Positions 50,941 through 59,743 of a DNA stretch of 64,000 nt are shown piece after piece. A program made the translations under genes and the position numbers. Position 1 is the stretch's first letter, and every line of letters starts with the position of its first letter. Where the stretch lies: the NCBI GenBank assembly GCA_965246905.1, contig CBDFFZ010000002.1:225531-289530 (forward strand), read 5' to 3'. This DNA comes from UBA1952 sp965246905. GTDB taxonomy: Bacteria > Bacteroidota > Bacteroidia > Chitinophagales > Chitinophagaceae. The notes under the pieces were generated by a model. The model was not told the origin of the DNA, made no database searches, and saw only the letters and a list, made by a program, of their open reading frames with translations.

Positions 50941-51290
50941 CTTTTATAGGAATATAATGGGCTCTTACAGCAGATTATATGAGAATTGTATCTATGCAAA
51001 CGGCTCTTGCAGTTGAATAAATGATGATTGCATCTATGTAAATGGCTCTTGCAGCCCATTATATGATAATTGCATCTATGCGAATGGCTCTTGCAGTTGA
51101 ATAAATGATGATTGCATATATGCAAACGACTCTTGCAACGGATTATATGATAATTGCACAAATGCGAATGGCTTTTGCAAGGGAATAAATGATGATTGCA
51201 GCTATGTAAACGGCTCTTGCAGGGGTACAAACGCCTCTTGCAGCGTATTAAATGATAATTGCACAAATGTAAATGGCCTTTGCAGGGATC
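50941..51290. repeat. 42-bp imperfect tandem repeat array
   Basis: The first unit is the right 47-bp direct repeat (50941-50987). About six or seven further units follow the pattern CATCTATGTAAATGGCTCTT, GCAG, variable 4 nt, then ATATGATAATTG or AAATGATGATTG. Units alternate between two subtypes, giving an 84-bp higher-order period. The array ends next to the stop of the membrane glycosyltransferase. On the minus strand it stays open as a 14-residue Cys/His-rich repeat. Confidence 0.8.
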
Positions 51291-52547
51291 CTAAATAGCG
51301 TCTGCTGCCTGTAAACTGGGTAATACCTGTGCTTTGCCAGGATAAAAAAGCTTTACAAACAGGTAAAGGATCAGGGAGGCGAATAAGGCAGCCACAAAAC
51401 GCCCATCAAAAAGAAAGCTCTGGTAAGGAGGCCACCTGAGCCAGTGCAGCACTCCTTCCATATTCAGGAAATAGGCGATTGAAAACAGTATATATGCCGC
51501 AAACCTGCGTGTACAAAAAGCATAAGCGGTAAGAAAGATAAAGGCAGGATGCGAATACCGCTCGTGCATCTCGGTATTACAAAAGAAGAAGAGCAGCGCA
51601 ATCAGAGAAGCAGCAAGCCATACCTGCTCTTTAGGGATCACTACTTCCTGCTTCTTTTTCCAGGCCCGGAATACCTGCGCCATCAAGGGCCAAAGCACTG
51701 CCAGCGACAACAGCATGAATAAAGAGAGCCCGATGTTTTTGTAAGAGATACCGGCAAACGGCGCGAGCGTATCCTTTACGTTAATCGGCTTCCTTACTAC
51801 CCAGAACCAAAGATTATAGGCATTCATAGATAGCTGCGGGAAAAATCCGGAAGCATTGCGCAGCACATTCCAGATAGGCTTCACGCCTGCAATACCCGCC
51901 ATGATAAAGGGCAGCAGGACCAGTAGCTGCGTTGCGGCCATAACGCCGGTTATTTTCAGGATCTTCTGCGCTGTTTTTCCATCGATCAGCGCTGCCAGAA
52001 CCAGCAGGCCCCATACCGGCACAAATACGATTGCCTGCAGCTTCATATTCAGCGCAAGAACAAGAAGAATGCTGCTCCATAGCAGCTGCTTGCTGTGTGC
52101 TGCATACAGCATGGCAAATACAAGCGTGGCAGCAATGGCATCTACCTGCCCCCAAACCATTGTATTGTAGCTGTAAGCGATATTGAGCATACAGATCACA
52201 GCAAATGCAAGGAAATCAATTTTCAGCTGTGCCCATTTCCATACCATCCAAAGCCCGCCGAGCTCAAATAGCAGGGTAAAGCAGCGGAGGTAAGGCACAT
52301 TTGCGGCTATTGCCTTTTCACTGCCTGCCAGCCGCGCAAAAGCCCACAGGAAATATTGATAAAACGGCAGGTAATTGGTATCGGAGCCATAGGCATGGCC
52401 AAGCCCGTGGTTAAGGATATAAATGCTCCAGCCGCCCCAGCAATGGCTGTCGTAAGGGAAGCCCGGCAAGCCCGGCAGCATCAGCGTAAGAAAGCAGAAC
52501 ATCAGCACGATGCCTGCTGCCTGGTAGCGCTTGTCCATTTGCTGCAT
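51291..52547 (-). CDS. GT-C-type integral membrane glycosyltransferase
   Basis: The 418-residue protein has about ten membrane helices (AGIVLMFCFLTLMLPGLPGF at the N-terminus; KTAQKILKITGVMAATQLLV; PAFIFLTAYAFCTRRFAAYI). The first periplasmic loop has PYDSHCWGGWSIYILNHGLG, with an acidic residue as in GT-C enzymes using polyprenyl-phosphate sugars. Later MVWGQVDAIAATLVFAML and NMKLQAIVFVPVWG match mannosyltransferase/GT87-like proteins. The acceptor is unknown. No other polysaccharide genes are adjacent. Its 3' end touches the 42-bp array. Confidence 0.75.
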   Translation of the reverse strand: MQQMDKRYQAAGIVLMFCFLTLMLPGLPGFPYDSHCWGGWSIYILNHGLGHAYGSDTNYLPFYQYFLWAFARLAGSEKAIAANVPYLRCFTLLFELGGLWMVWKWAQLKIDFLAFAVICMLNIAYSYNTMVWGQVDAIAATLVFAMLYAAHSKQLLWSSILLVLALNMKLQAIVFVPVWGLLVLAALIDGKTAQKILKITGVMAATQLLVLLPFIMAGIAGVKPIWNVLRNASGFFPQLSMNAYNLWFWVVRKPINVKDTLAPFAGISYKNIGLSLFMLLSLAVLWPLMAQVFRAWKKKQEVVIPKEQVWLAASLIALLFFFCNTEMHERYSHPAFIFLTAYAFCTRRFAAYILFSIAYFLNMEGVLHWLRWPPYQSFLFDGRFVAALFASLILYLFVKLFYPGKAQVLPSLQAADAI

Positions 52548-52569
52548 GGTGGGTTAGTTGAATGAGCAA

Positions 52570-53853
52570 TTAATCCAGCAGCAGGTTTGTATCCTGCGCA
52601 AGGCCCGTCCAGTTCATGCTTTCCATGCCGGAGATGCCTTCTATGCTGCCCGATATCTGGAGGGAATTTTTGATGATGAGGTCCAGCATTTTCTCCTTCT
52701 TCTTCCAGTTCTTTTCAAAATCATCGCGCTCTTTCTGCAGCTGCTGCCGGAAGGCTCCGAAGCTTTCGCGCATCGTATTCCATTGCACAATAAATTCAGA
52801 TCCCGTAAGGTAATCATAGAGCATCACCATTTTATCGCCCTTGTTTTCCTGCGATATACGGGCCTCATACAGCTTCATGATCGCATTGCGCAGGATGCCC
52901 ACGAGTGCTTTTACTTCTGCAAACGAGCAGATATACACGCCCTGCCGCTCGCCGAAGCGGTCCATATCTTTCGGGAAGGCCTGCGTTACGATCACGGCAA
53001 TTTCTGCATTGCAGCCCTGCATATCGGCCTTCAGCTTATCGATCCAGTCGGGGCCGAAGGCCTGTGTGCGCTTGCTCTCAAAAATGATGCAGCCGCATTC
53101 ATTGCCAAAGGCGTTGCGCACGGTGAGAATGCAATCAGCGCCTCTGATACCTTTACTTACCTCCTTAATAGTATCATATGGGAATGCGGCGCGTAACAGG
53201 GCTTCCAAAGCCAGTTCCTGTACTTCGCCCTGTAGCTGCATAGAGCCCTGCTCTGCCTTGCGCAGCGCTTCCTGGGCCAGCTTTTTCTGGTCTTCGAGCT
53301 GCTTCTCCAGCTCTTTCAGCTTCATCTGGTGGTCTTCCTCGCGCAGCTTGTAGCGCTCATCCTCACTCTTGCGTACTTCTTCCTGTATGCGTACCCGCTC
53401 TTCTTTGATCATGCGCTGCTTTTCCAGCTCCAGCTCTTCCTCCCGCCTGCGGAAACCTTCCTCCTTACGCAGAAACTCGAGCTCTTTATGCCGTGATTGC
53501 TTCAGCTCTTCATCGCCGCGCAGCTTCTGCTCTTCGAGGTAGCGGAGCTTTGCGCCGAACGAGTGCGCCGTCTGCTCTTCGATCTCTTTCTGGAGGGCAA
53601 TCTTTGTTTTAGCGCACTCGTCTTCCACTCTCTTTTTAATATCGGCTTCCTGCGCGCGCTTAGCGGCCTCGAGCTGCTCCTGCTGCTTCTTTACACTATT
53701 TTCCCGCTGTAATATTTCATCATCCTGCTTCTTTTTCAGGGCGGCCCATTTCTGGTTGAACTCTGCTTTGAATTTTTCATTGATCGACTGCTCCATTGCC
53801 GCAGACGGCTCAAACTGGTTGCTGCAATTGGGGCAGGTTATGGTGGTGGACAT
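52570..53853 (-). CDS. DUF2130 domain protein
   Basis: The 427-residue protein opens with a possible zinc ribbon (ITCPNCSNQFEPSAAMEQSI), followed by a long Glu/Lys/Arg coiled coil (about 35-210) and the DUF2130 domain: LEALLRAAFPYDTIKEVSKG then RGADCILTVRNAFGNECGCI, IFESKRTQAFGPDWIDKLKA. The D...ExK arrangement (ADCIL... FESKR) suggests a restriction-nuclease-like fold, but this is inference. The C-terminal helix packs FEKNWKKKEKMLDLIIKNSL. Members are widespread and uncharacterised. Confidence 0.88.
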   Translation of the reverse strand: MSTTITCPNCSNQFEPSAAMEQSINEKFKAEFNQKWAALKKKQDDEILQRENSVKKQQEQLEAAKRAQEADIKKRVEDECAKTKIALQKEIEEQTAHSFGAKLRYLEEQKLRGDEELKQSRHKELEFLRKEEGFRRREEELELEKQRMIKEERVRIQEEVRKSEDERYKLREEDHQMKLKELEKQLEDQKKLAQEALRKAEQGSMQLQGEVQELALEALLRAAFPYDTIKEVSKGIRGADCILTVRNAFGNECGCIIFESKRTQAFGPDWIDKLKADMQGCNAEIAVIVTQAFPKDMDRFGERQGVYICSFAEVKALVGILRNAIMKLYEARISQENKGDKMVMLYDYLTGSEFIVQWNTMRESFGAFRQQLQKERDDFEKNWKKKEKMLDLIIKNSLQISGSIEGISGMESMNWTGLAQDTNLLLD

Positions 53854-53917
53854 ACGCTACAAGTATCTTTCTTCAGCTGTAAATTTAAGCCAGCGGCGCA
53901 ATACGCTTTCCACAACT

Positions 53918-53925
53918 TATTTTTG
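53918..53925 (+). promoter_or_regulatory. -7 element TATTTTTG before PD40-OmpA gene
   Basis: An exact TAnnTTTG match. It overlaps the ATG at 53923, so that codon cannot be the start of this transcript; ATG 53947 fits with a short leader. Confidence 0.55.
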
Positions 53926-53946
53926 AGCGGCATCCTGCTTTGCTAC

Positions 53947-55845
53947 ATGCGCCGCGCACTACTTTTTTTTCTTTTTCTGGGAATTTCCGTTTGCAGTCTC
54001 AGGGCGCAGCTAACTCCGCGCGCGCGGCGGCTGTATAATAATGCGCAACGCCTGCAAGCCGCCCATCAACCGGCAAAAGCGCAGCAGGCACTACGGAATG
54101 CTATCAAAGAATCGCCCGGCTACGTGGAAGCTTACAGCCTTCTGGGGCGCTGGCTTTTTGAGGCGCACCAGTTCAAAGCAGCCTCCGAAGTATTTCTTCA
54201 GGGGGAGAAAGCCTGTAAGGACGGCCATAAGGCATTTGCAAAAGCTACGGCGAAAAGCCTATTCTACAACGGCGATTACGGGCGGGCGCAATCCTACATC
54301 CCTGCCGGCGCTGCAGATGATGAATGGAAGCGTCTTGCCGCGCAGATTGCCTTTGCAAAAACTCAGGTTAAGAAGAGCGGTGATACAATAAGAATTGTGC
54401 AGCCTGTAGGTATGCCTATGCGCATTAATACTGGCGTGCCGGAGCTTTTTCCGTTCCGCTCTGCGGATGGCGAAAGCTTTTATTTCACCCGCAGGGTAAA
54501 GGGCATCGATGAGGATTTCTATGTGGCGAAGCGCGATAGCTGCGGCGGGTGGTTCGCCGCGAAGAATATGGGCAGCCCGCCCAACAGCTCCGCGCAGGAA
54601 TCGGCGCAGATGATCTCTGCAGATCGTCATTACCTCTTCTTTACCCGCTGCGATAACCGTACGCTCAATGGCTGGGACCTCGGCGGCTGCGATCTTTATA
54701 TGGCTTACACGGCAGACAGCGTGTGGAGTGTGCCGCTATCCTTTGGCGCTACCATCAATACGCCGGGCTACGAGGGCATGCCCTGCCTTTCGTCCGATAA
54801 CCGGGAGCTTTTCTTCGTATCCGACAGGCCGGGCGGCTATGGCGGGCTGGATCTGTGGTCATCACGCTTTGAGCATGGGCTCTGGCAGCTGCCGCGCAAC
54901 CTTGGTGCAGCCATCAATACCGCCGGCAATGAAACCGCGCCTTTTATCTATGCCGATAACCGGACGCTTTTCTTTGCCTCAACCGGCCATCCCGGCATGG
55001 GCGGCAGCGACCTTTTTTCCGCGCAGCGGATAGATGACAGCACCTGGGCGCACGTTGCCAATCTCGGCACTCCGCTGAATACGCCTTATGATGAGGTAAG
55101 CATGAGCCTGAATGCAGCAGGAGATACCGCTTATTTCTCATCCGACCGCGATAGCGCCGCAGGCAATTTTGATATTTATGAAGCGCCGCTGCCAGCTACT
55201 TTAAAGCCCGGCGCCGTAAGCTATTATAAAGGCGAGGTGCATGACAGCATTGCGCAGAGCCCGCTCAACTATGCCAATATTTATTTCACCGACAGCGCAT
55301 CCGGCAAAGAGCTTTACCAGATCGTGAGCAACCGCGGCGATGGCAGCTATACGGTTGCGCTGCCGGTAGGCCATACCTATGCACTGATGATAAGCCGCAT
55401 TGGTTATCAGCAAGCGTTCGATACTATCCGTTGCTATACTGCCGAGGTGAAAACCCCTCTATGGCACGCCTACTCCCTCCTGCCTTTTGATTATCAGAAG
55501 CCTTCATCGGACAGTGCACTCGTTACTATTCCTTTCCAGAAAAACAGCACCGCACTCACCGATTCATCGCTTGCCCTGCTCAAAGCTGCTATCCTGCCCT
55601 GGCAGGGAAAAGCGGGGATTACCTTGTTGGTAAACGGCTATACGGATAACAGCGGTACGCCGATCATCAACGAGCAGCTTTCCTTTACCCGTGCACGGGC
55701 AGTGAGCGTTGCGCTCGGTGAGCTGGGTTTTTTGCCGGAGGCCATACAGGCACAAGGCTGGGGCGAAGCCGCGCCGGCAGCAGGGAATGATACAGAAGAA
55801 AACAGGAATAAGAACAGGCGGGTAGAGGTGATCGTGCGTTATTAA
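53947..55845 (+). CDS. Outer-membrane PD40-OmpA family protein
   Basis: From ATG 53947 the 632-residue product has a signal peptide (MRRALLFFLFLGISVCSLRA then QLTPR), two TPR-like repeats (about 20-110), PD40/Tol-type beta-propeller repeats (FFTRCDNRTLNGWDLGGCDL, GMPCLSSDNRELFFVSDRPG, PFIYADNRTLFFASTGHPGM), a carboxypeptidase-regulatory-like domain and a C-terminal OmpA peptidoglycan-binding domain (LVNGYTDNSGTPIINEQLSF, then NRRVEVIV). This layout is that of PorE/SprF-linked and related T9SS-associated proteins in Bacteroidota. It probably anchors an envelope complex to peptidoglycan. Confidence 0.88.
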   Translation: MRRALLFFLFLGISVCSLRAQLTPRARRLYNNAQRLQAAHQPAKAQQALRNAIKESPGYVEAYSLLGRWLFEAHQFKAASEVFLQGEKACKDGHKAFAKATAKSLFYNGDYGRAQSYIPAGAADDEWKRLAAQIAFAKTQVKKSGDTIRIVQPVGMPMRINTGVPELFPFRSADGESFYFTRRVKGIDEDFYVAKRDSCGGWFAAKNMGSPPNSSAQESAQMISADRHYLFFTRCDNRTLNGWDLGGCDLYMAYTADSVWSVPLSFGATINTPGYEGMPCLSSDNRELFFVSDRPGGYGGLDLWSSRFEHGLWQLPRNLGAAINTAGNETAPFIYADNRTLFFASTGHPGMGGSDLFSAQRIDDSTWAHVANLGTPLNTPYDEVSMSLNAAGDTAYFSSDRDSAAGNFDIYEAPLPATLKPGAVSYYKGEVHDSIAQSPLNYANIYFTDSASGKELYQIVSNRGDGSYTVALPVGHTYALMISRIGYQQAFDTIRCYTAEVKTPLWHAYSLLPFDYQKPSSDSALVTIPFQKNSTALTDSSLALLKAAILPWQGKAGITLLVNGYTDNSGTPIINEQLSFTRARAVSVALGELGFLPEAIQAQGWGEAAPAAGNDTEENRNKNRRVEVIVRY

Positions 55846-56014
55846 AGCCACCCTTTTGGTAGCCATATAGCATCAACCATTGTAACGATGCACAGTAGTG
55901 AAATGGCTTAGTTCCCAACCTTTTTTGGTATGTTTAGGTCTGTTTTAAGTAGCCGGGCGCTTACATAGCTATGCTTAATAAAAGAAGATGCACGAAGATT
56001 AATTCTCTGTTCTT

Positions 56015-58243
56015 ATGAAAAAATTTTTTAGAATTGTAGCTATAACCCTGCTTTGCCTTACTACCGCTCATTCATACGGACAAACTTATAAAGATTGCTT
56101 TGGAGGTACCGGGGTTTGTGCTAATGCGTACACACAGGCAGTATTACCGGTTAGCTTTGGCAGTGTACAGGAGTTAAGCCCGGCCAACAGCGGCTGCCTC
56201 GGAGTAGAAAACAACTCGGCATGGTTTATCATTAATATATCCTCACCAGGTACACTGGTATTTACTATATCGCCGGTTACAACTACAGAAGATTATGATT
56301 TTGCCGTGTGGGATATCACCGGCGTGGGTTGTGCCGGGATCAATGCTTTGCCTATACGCTGTAATTATGCTACAAATGGTGCGAGCGGTCCAAACGGCAC
56401 TACCGGGCTTTCCACAACGGCCACAGGGCCATCCTTCGGCCCGGCAGGCCCCGGCTTCAGCAATGCGATCAATACGCTTCCCAATCAAACGTATGCTATT
56501 CTTGTAGATAATTTCTCAGCTTCCTCTTCAGGCTTTACCATTGATTTCGGAGCATCCGGAGCATCTATTTTTGATACGGTCAAGCCTTTCTTTCTGAGCG
56601 CCTCCAGCTATTGCGGCACCGTGAGCGATAAGCTGTCAGTGGGCATGAGCGAGCCGGTACGCTGCTCTTCTCTTGCGGCAAACGGCTCAGATTTTTACAT
56701 AACACCTGCGGTGCCGGGCATCAGCATAATTAATGCATCAAGCGTTTCCTGCACGGGTACAGCAACGCTCTTTAATAAGTTTGATATCAACTTTTCCAAC
56801 ACACTGGCGGCGGGCACTTATTATCTGCACGCAAAGGTGGGTATCGATACAAATACGCTCTTCGATAACTGCGGCAACGGCCAGAGCATTAACGACTCTA
56901 TAAAATTTGTAATGGTACCCGCAGGCGCCCCGGAAGTGATACGGCTCGATACCCCTGCCTGCAACAAGGCAACGATCATTTTGAGCCGGAGCGCCAGGTG
57001 TAGCACCATTGCGCCGGATGGCAGCGACTTTAAGCTTACAGGCCCAAGCGCCATTGCAATTACCAGTGCGATACCAAGATCCTGTACTGCCCTCGATCTT
57101 ACAGATACCATCGACATTACTTACAACCGCTCTCCGGCCCTGCCGGGTACTTATACACTCGTGCCCGGAATTGGCACCGATGGCAATGGCATACTTGATA
57201 CCTGTGGCGGCCAAATGAGCAAATCCTATTCCTATTATATATCCGATCAGGGTTACGTTGTCATTGATAATATTAATCCGCTCATCGTTTGTAACCCAAC
57301 CTACATTACCCTCAGCGCCAGCCTTAACCAGCCTGTAGCAGCGGTAAGGCCAGGCTTTAAATGGTTTGGGCCAAATCTCAGCGATTCTACTGTGCAGTTT
57401 CCTACGGCTTATATTGCGGCTTCTACCACCTATACCGTACAAATTGTTGATACGACTGCCTGCTATCGCCGCGCTAAGCTGGATGTGATCGTACCAATCC
57501 GTCACCCGCAACTGCTAAGCAAGGATACGGCCATCTGCCTCGGCGATTATGTGCCCCTGCTGCTCGGCGGCGGCGTGGCTTACCACTGGTATCCGGCGAC
57601 GGGCCTTAGCTGCACCGATTGTGCCAATCCCAATGCTTCCCCTGCGGTAACCACTACTTATTATGGGGTGGTTTATGATCAGTATGGCTGCGGCGATACC
57701 CTCTCTACCACAATCTCGGTAAATCCGCTGCCAAAGGTTTCGATCAATGCGGGCCGTGATACCGGAATTATTTATGCCCAGTCGGTACCGCTGTATGCGC
57801 TATCGCCCGGTGGCAAATTCTTTACCTGGACGCCCGTTACCGGCCTGAGCAATGCCAATATTCCAAACCCCATTGCCACGCCTCCCATCAAAACCACCTA
57901 TACCGTTTATGTAACAGATACCAACCAGTGCCGCAGCTCTGCCACGATCGATGTGGATGTGAACCGTACTGTGCCCGTAGCTGTGCCAACAGGCTTTACC
58001 CCTAATAGCGATGGCCGCAATGATCTCTTCCGCATTACCAACCTTACCTTCCAGCGCGTGGTAGAATTCCGCGTGTATAACCGCTGGGGGCAGGAAGTTT
58101 TCAGCAGCAATGATAATAAGGGATGGGATGGTAAATACAAAGGACAGCAGCAGGATGCAGGCGTATTCAAATACCTCATCCGTGTAGCTTACCCCGATGG
58201 CCATACCGAAAATTATAAGGGCGATGTAACCCTGATCCGGTAA
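56015..58243 (+). CDS. Large T9SS cargo with gliding-motility-type (type B) sorting domain
   Basis: The 742-residue protein has a signal peptide (MKKFFRIVAITLLCLTTAHS then YGQ), an N-terminal beta-sandwich like those in fibronectin/PKD-type adhesins (SAWFIINISSPGTLVFTISP), several Ig-like and PKD-like repeats with paired cysteines, and a C-terminal ~85-residue CHU_C/type B signal: VPTGFTPNSDGRNDLFRITN, VEFRVYNRWGQEVFSS, GWDGKYKGQQQDAGVFKYLI. It should be displayed or secreted by the type IX system. Adhesion or structural function is inferred. A hairpin terminator follows. Confidence 0.9.
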   Translation: MKKFFRIVAITLLCLTTAHSYGQTYKDCFGGTGVCANAYTQAVLPVSFGSVQELSPANSGCLGVENNSAWFIINISSPGTLVFTISPVTTTEDYDFAVWDITGVGCAGINALPIRCNYATNGASGPNGTTGLSTTATGPSFGPAGPGFSNAINTLPNQTYAILVDNFSASSSGFTIDFGASGASIFDTVKPFFLSASSYCGTVSDKLSVGMSEPVRCSSLAANGSDFYITPAVPGISIINASSVSCTGTATLFNKFDINFSNTLAAGTYYLHAKVGIDTNTLFDNCGNGQSINDSIKFVMVPAGAPEVIRLDTPACNKATIILSRSARCSTIAPDGSDFKLTGPSAIAITSAIPRSCTALDLTDTIDITYNRSPALPGTYTLVPGIGTDGNGILDTCGGQMSKSYSYYISDQGYVVIDNINPLIVCNPTYITLSASLNQPVAAVRPGFKWFGPNLSDSTVQFPTAYIAASTTYTVQIVDTTACYRRAKLDVIVPIRHPQLLSKDTAICLGDYVPLLLGGGVAYHWYPATGLSCTDCANPNASPAVTTTYYGVVYDQYGCGDTLSTTISVNPLPKVSINAGRDTGIIYAQSVPLYALSPGGKFFTWTPVTGLSNANIPNPIATPPIKTTYTVYVTDTNQCRSSATIDVDVNRTVPVAVPTGFTPNSDGRNDLFRITNLTFQRVVEFRVYNRWGQEVFSSNDNKGWDGKYKGQQQDAGVFKYLIRVAYPDGHTENYKGDVTLIR

Positions 58244-58270
58244 GGCTTCTCTAAATTATGCTTCAATTAA

Positions 58271-58308
58271 AAAAGAGCGCATGTACTCATTACATGCGCT
58301 CTTTTTTT
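58271..58308 (+). terminator. Intrinsic terminator after the T9SS cargo
   Basis: AAAGAGCGCATGTA pairs with TACATGCGCTCTTT around CTCAT, followed by a T-run. It ends 10 nt before the second IS. Confidence 0.88.
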
Positions 58309-58357
58309 ATTGTCGGATGTCCCATCCTGAAATAGCGATACACAAATAAACATCGTT

Positions 58358-58786
58358 ATGGAAGAAAAGAGTGTTTATGTAAAGCGCAGCCAGCGGGATT
58401 ACAGTCTGAGCCTGAAGCTTCAGATCGTGCAACGAATAGAACGCGGTGAGCTGTCGACCACGGGCGCCCAACGTGCTTATGGGATTCAGGCCCGTTCCAC
58501 TATTGTTAGCTGGCTCAGGAAATATGGTAATTTTGACTGGGAAAATCAAACGCCATCAAACATGCCCAAAACCCCGGAACAAAAGGTCATGGAGCTGGAA
58601 GCGAAGGTAAAGCTGCTGGAAAAGCAGAAAGCTTTGTTAGAAAAGCAAGCCCATATAGCCGACAGCAAAGCCATCATCTTCGACATGATGATTAACCTCG
58701 CCGAGCAGGAATATCAAATTGATATCAGAAAAAACGCACCTCCCGGACAATCGAACATTTCACAAAACAGCATCAGCAAACCGTAG
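58358..58786 (+). CDS. IS3-family transposase OrfA (IS 2)
   Basis: The 142-residue product has an N-terminal helix-turn-helix (SLSLKLQIVQRIERGELSTT, GAQRAYGIQARSTIVSWLRK) and a coiled helix (KVMELEAKVKLLEKQKALLE). The frame ends RKNAPPGQSN. A slippery A AAA AAC heptamer at about 58730-58736 allows a -1 shift into orfB. Confidence 0.93.
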   Translation: MEEKSVYVKRSQRDYSLSLKLQIVQRIERGELSTTGAQRAYGIQARSTIVSWLRKYGNFDWENQTPSNMPKTPEQKVMELEAKVKLLEKQKALLEKQAHIADSKAIIFDMMINLAEQEYQIDIRKNAPPGQSNISQNSISKP

Positions 58787-59652
58787 TGTTTGCCTGTCAT
58801 TTGTTCGGGATAGACAGACAGCTTTATTACAGGAAAACAAAACTTGTAGCAGCAAGGCAAAATAAGGCCAGTGAGATAGTAGGGATGATTCGGGAAATAC
58901 GAAAGACAATGCCCCGGATAGGCACCAGAAAGCTGTACTATTTGCTGGCAGACAAGCTTGGAAGGCTTAAAACAGGGCGCGATAAATTCTTTGATATACT
59001 CAGGGCCAATCACTTACTCATTCAACCTAAACGCAGCTACCATGTAACCACCGATTCACATCACCGTTTCAGAAAGCACCATAATTTGATCCTTGAAATG
59101 TCCATAAACAGGCCAGAACAGGTATGGGTATCAGATATAACCTATATTGGCAAACGTGAAAAACCATGCTATCTGAGTCTTGTTACAGATGCATACTCCA
59201 GGAAGATCATGGGTTACTGCGTTGCGGATAATCTGCGAACGGAAAGCAGTCTGCAGGCATTAAAGATGGCAGTTAAGAGTAGAAAGAACAAAGCTCTACC
59301 GTTGATCCACCATTCCGACAGAGGCCTGCAATACTGTGCAGATGAGTACCAGCATATCCTAAATAAGCATACGATAAGGTGCAGCATGACCAACAATGGT
59401 GACCCTTATGAGAATGCAGTGGCAGAGCGAATAAATGGCATCTTAAAGCAGGAATTTATGATTGACACTTATCATCAGGACACGGCAATAATGCAGATAA
59501 TTGTCAAAGAAGCTATAGAAATTTATAACCGGCAAAGACCTCATTATTCCAACTATATGCTAACACCTGACCAAATGCACGCACAAGACCAGATAAAGAT
59601 GAGAACCTATAAAACAAAAAACAGCAACAAGAATGAACTTGCTGCTGTTTGA
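58786..59652 (+). CDS. IS3-family transposase OrfB (IS 2)
   Basis: The 288-residue part has the DDE catalytic residues in VWVSDITYIG, LIHHSDRGLQYC and NAVAERINGILK. The frame is open upstream (RTSRTIEHFTKQHQQTVVFA) to the slippery heptamer, so the active protein is probably the OrfAB fusion. GTG 58786 is only a nominal start. The IS is intact and could be active. Confidence 0.93.
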   Translation: MFACHLFGIDRQLYYRKTKLVAARQNKASEIVGMIREIRKTMPRIGTRKLYYLLADKLGRLKTGRDKFFDILRANHLLIQPKRSYHVTTDSHHRFRKHHNLILEMSINRPEQVWVSDITYIGKREKPCYLSLVTDAYSRKIMGYCVADNLRTESSLQALKMAVKSRKNKALPLIHHSDRGLQYCADEYQHILNKHTIRCSMTNNGDPYENAVAERINGILKQEFMIDTYHQDTAIMQIIVKEAIEIYNRQRPHYSNYMLTPDQMHAQDQIKMRTYKTKNSNKNELAAV

Positions 59653-59743
59653 AAAATGTACTTTTATTTTTTAATAATCCTGTATCGCTATTTCAGGATG
59701 CGACAAGATATTTCCTTGCTGTAACAGTACTCTCCCCCCAATC

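Larger units (their letters stand above)
58318..59705 (+). mobile_element. IS3-family insertion sequence 2
   Basis: The element is 1388 bp and bounded by 25-bp inverted repeats with one mismatch: TGTCCCATCCTGAAATAGCG on the left and its near complement CGCTATTTCAGGATGCGACA on the right. orfA and orfB are in -1 relation. No target-site duplication is evident in the immediate flanks. Both ends share CTGAAATAGC with the left end of IS 1, so the two are related but distinct. Confidence 0.92.

Noticed and set aside
50928..51266. Cys/His-rich 112-codon minus-strand frame treated as a gene
   Set aside because: It is generated by the 42-bp array and extends into the IS end; kept as a finding but not called as a CDS.
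50941..51290. CRISPR array
   Set aside because: The repeat is continuous and imperfect with no unique spacers, and no cas genes are nearby.
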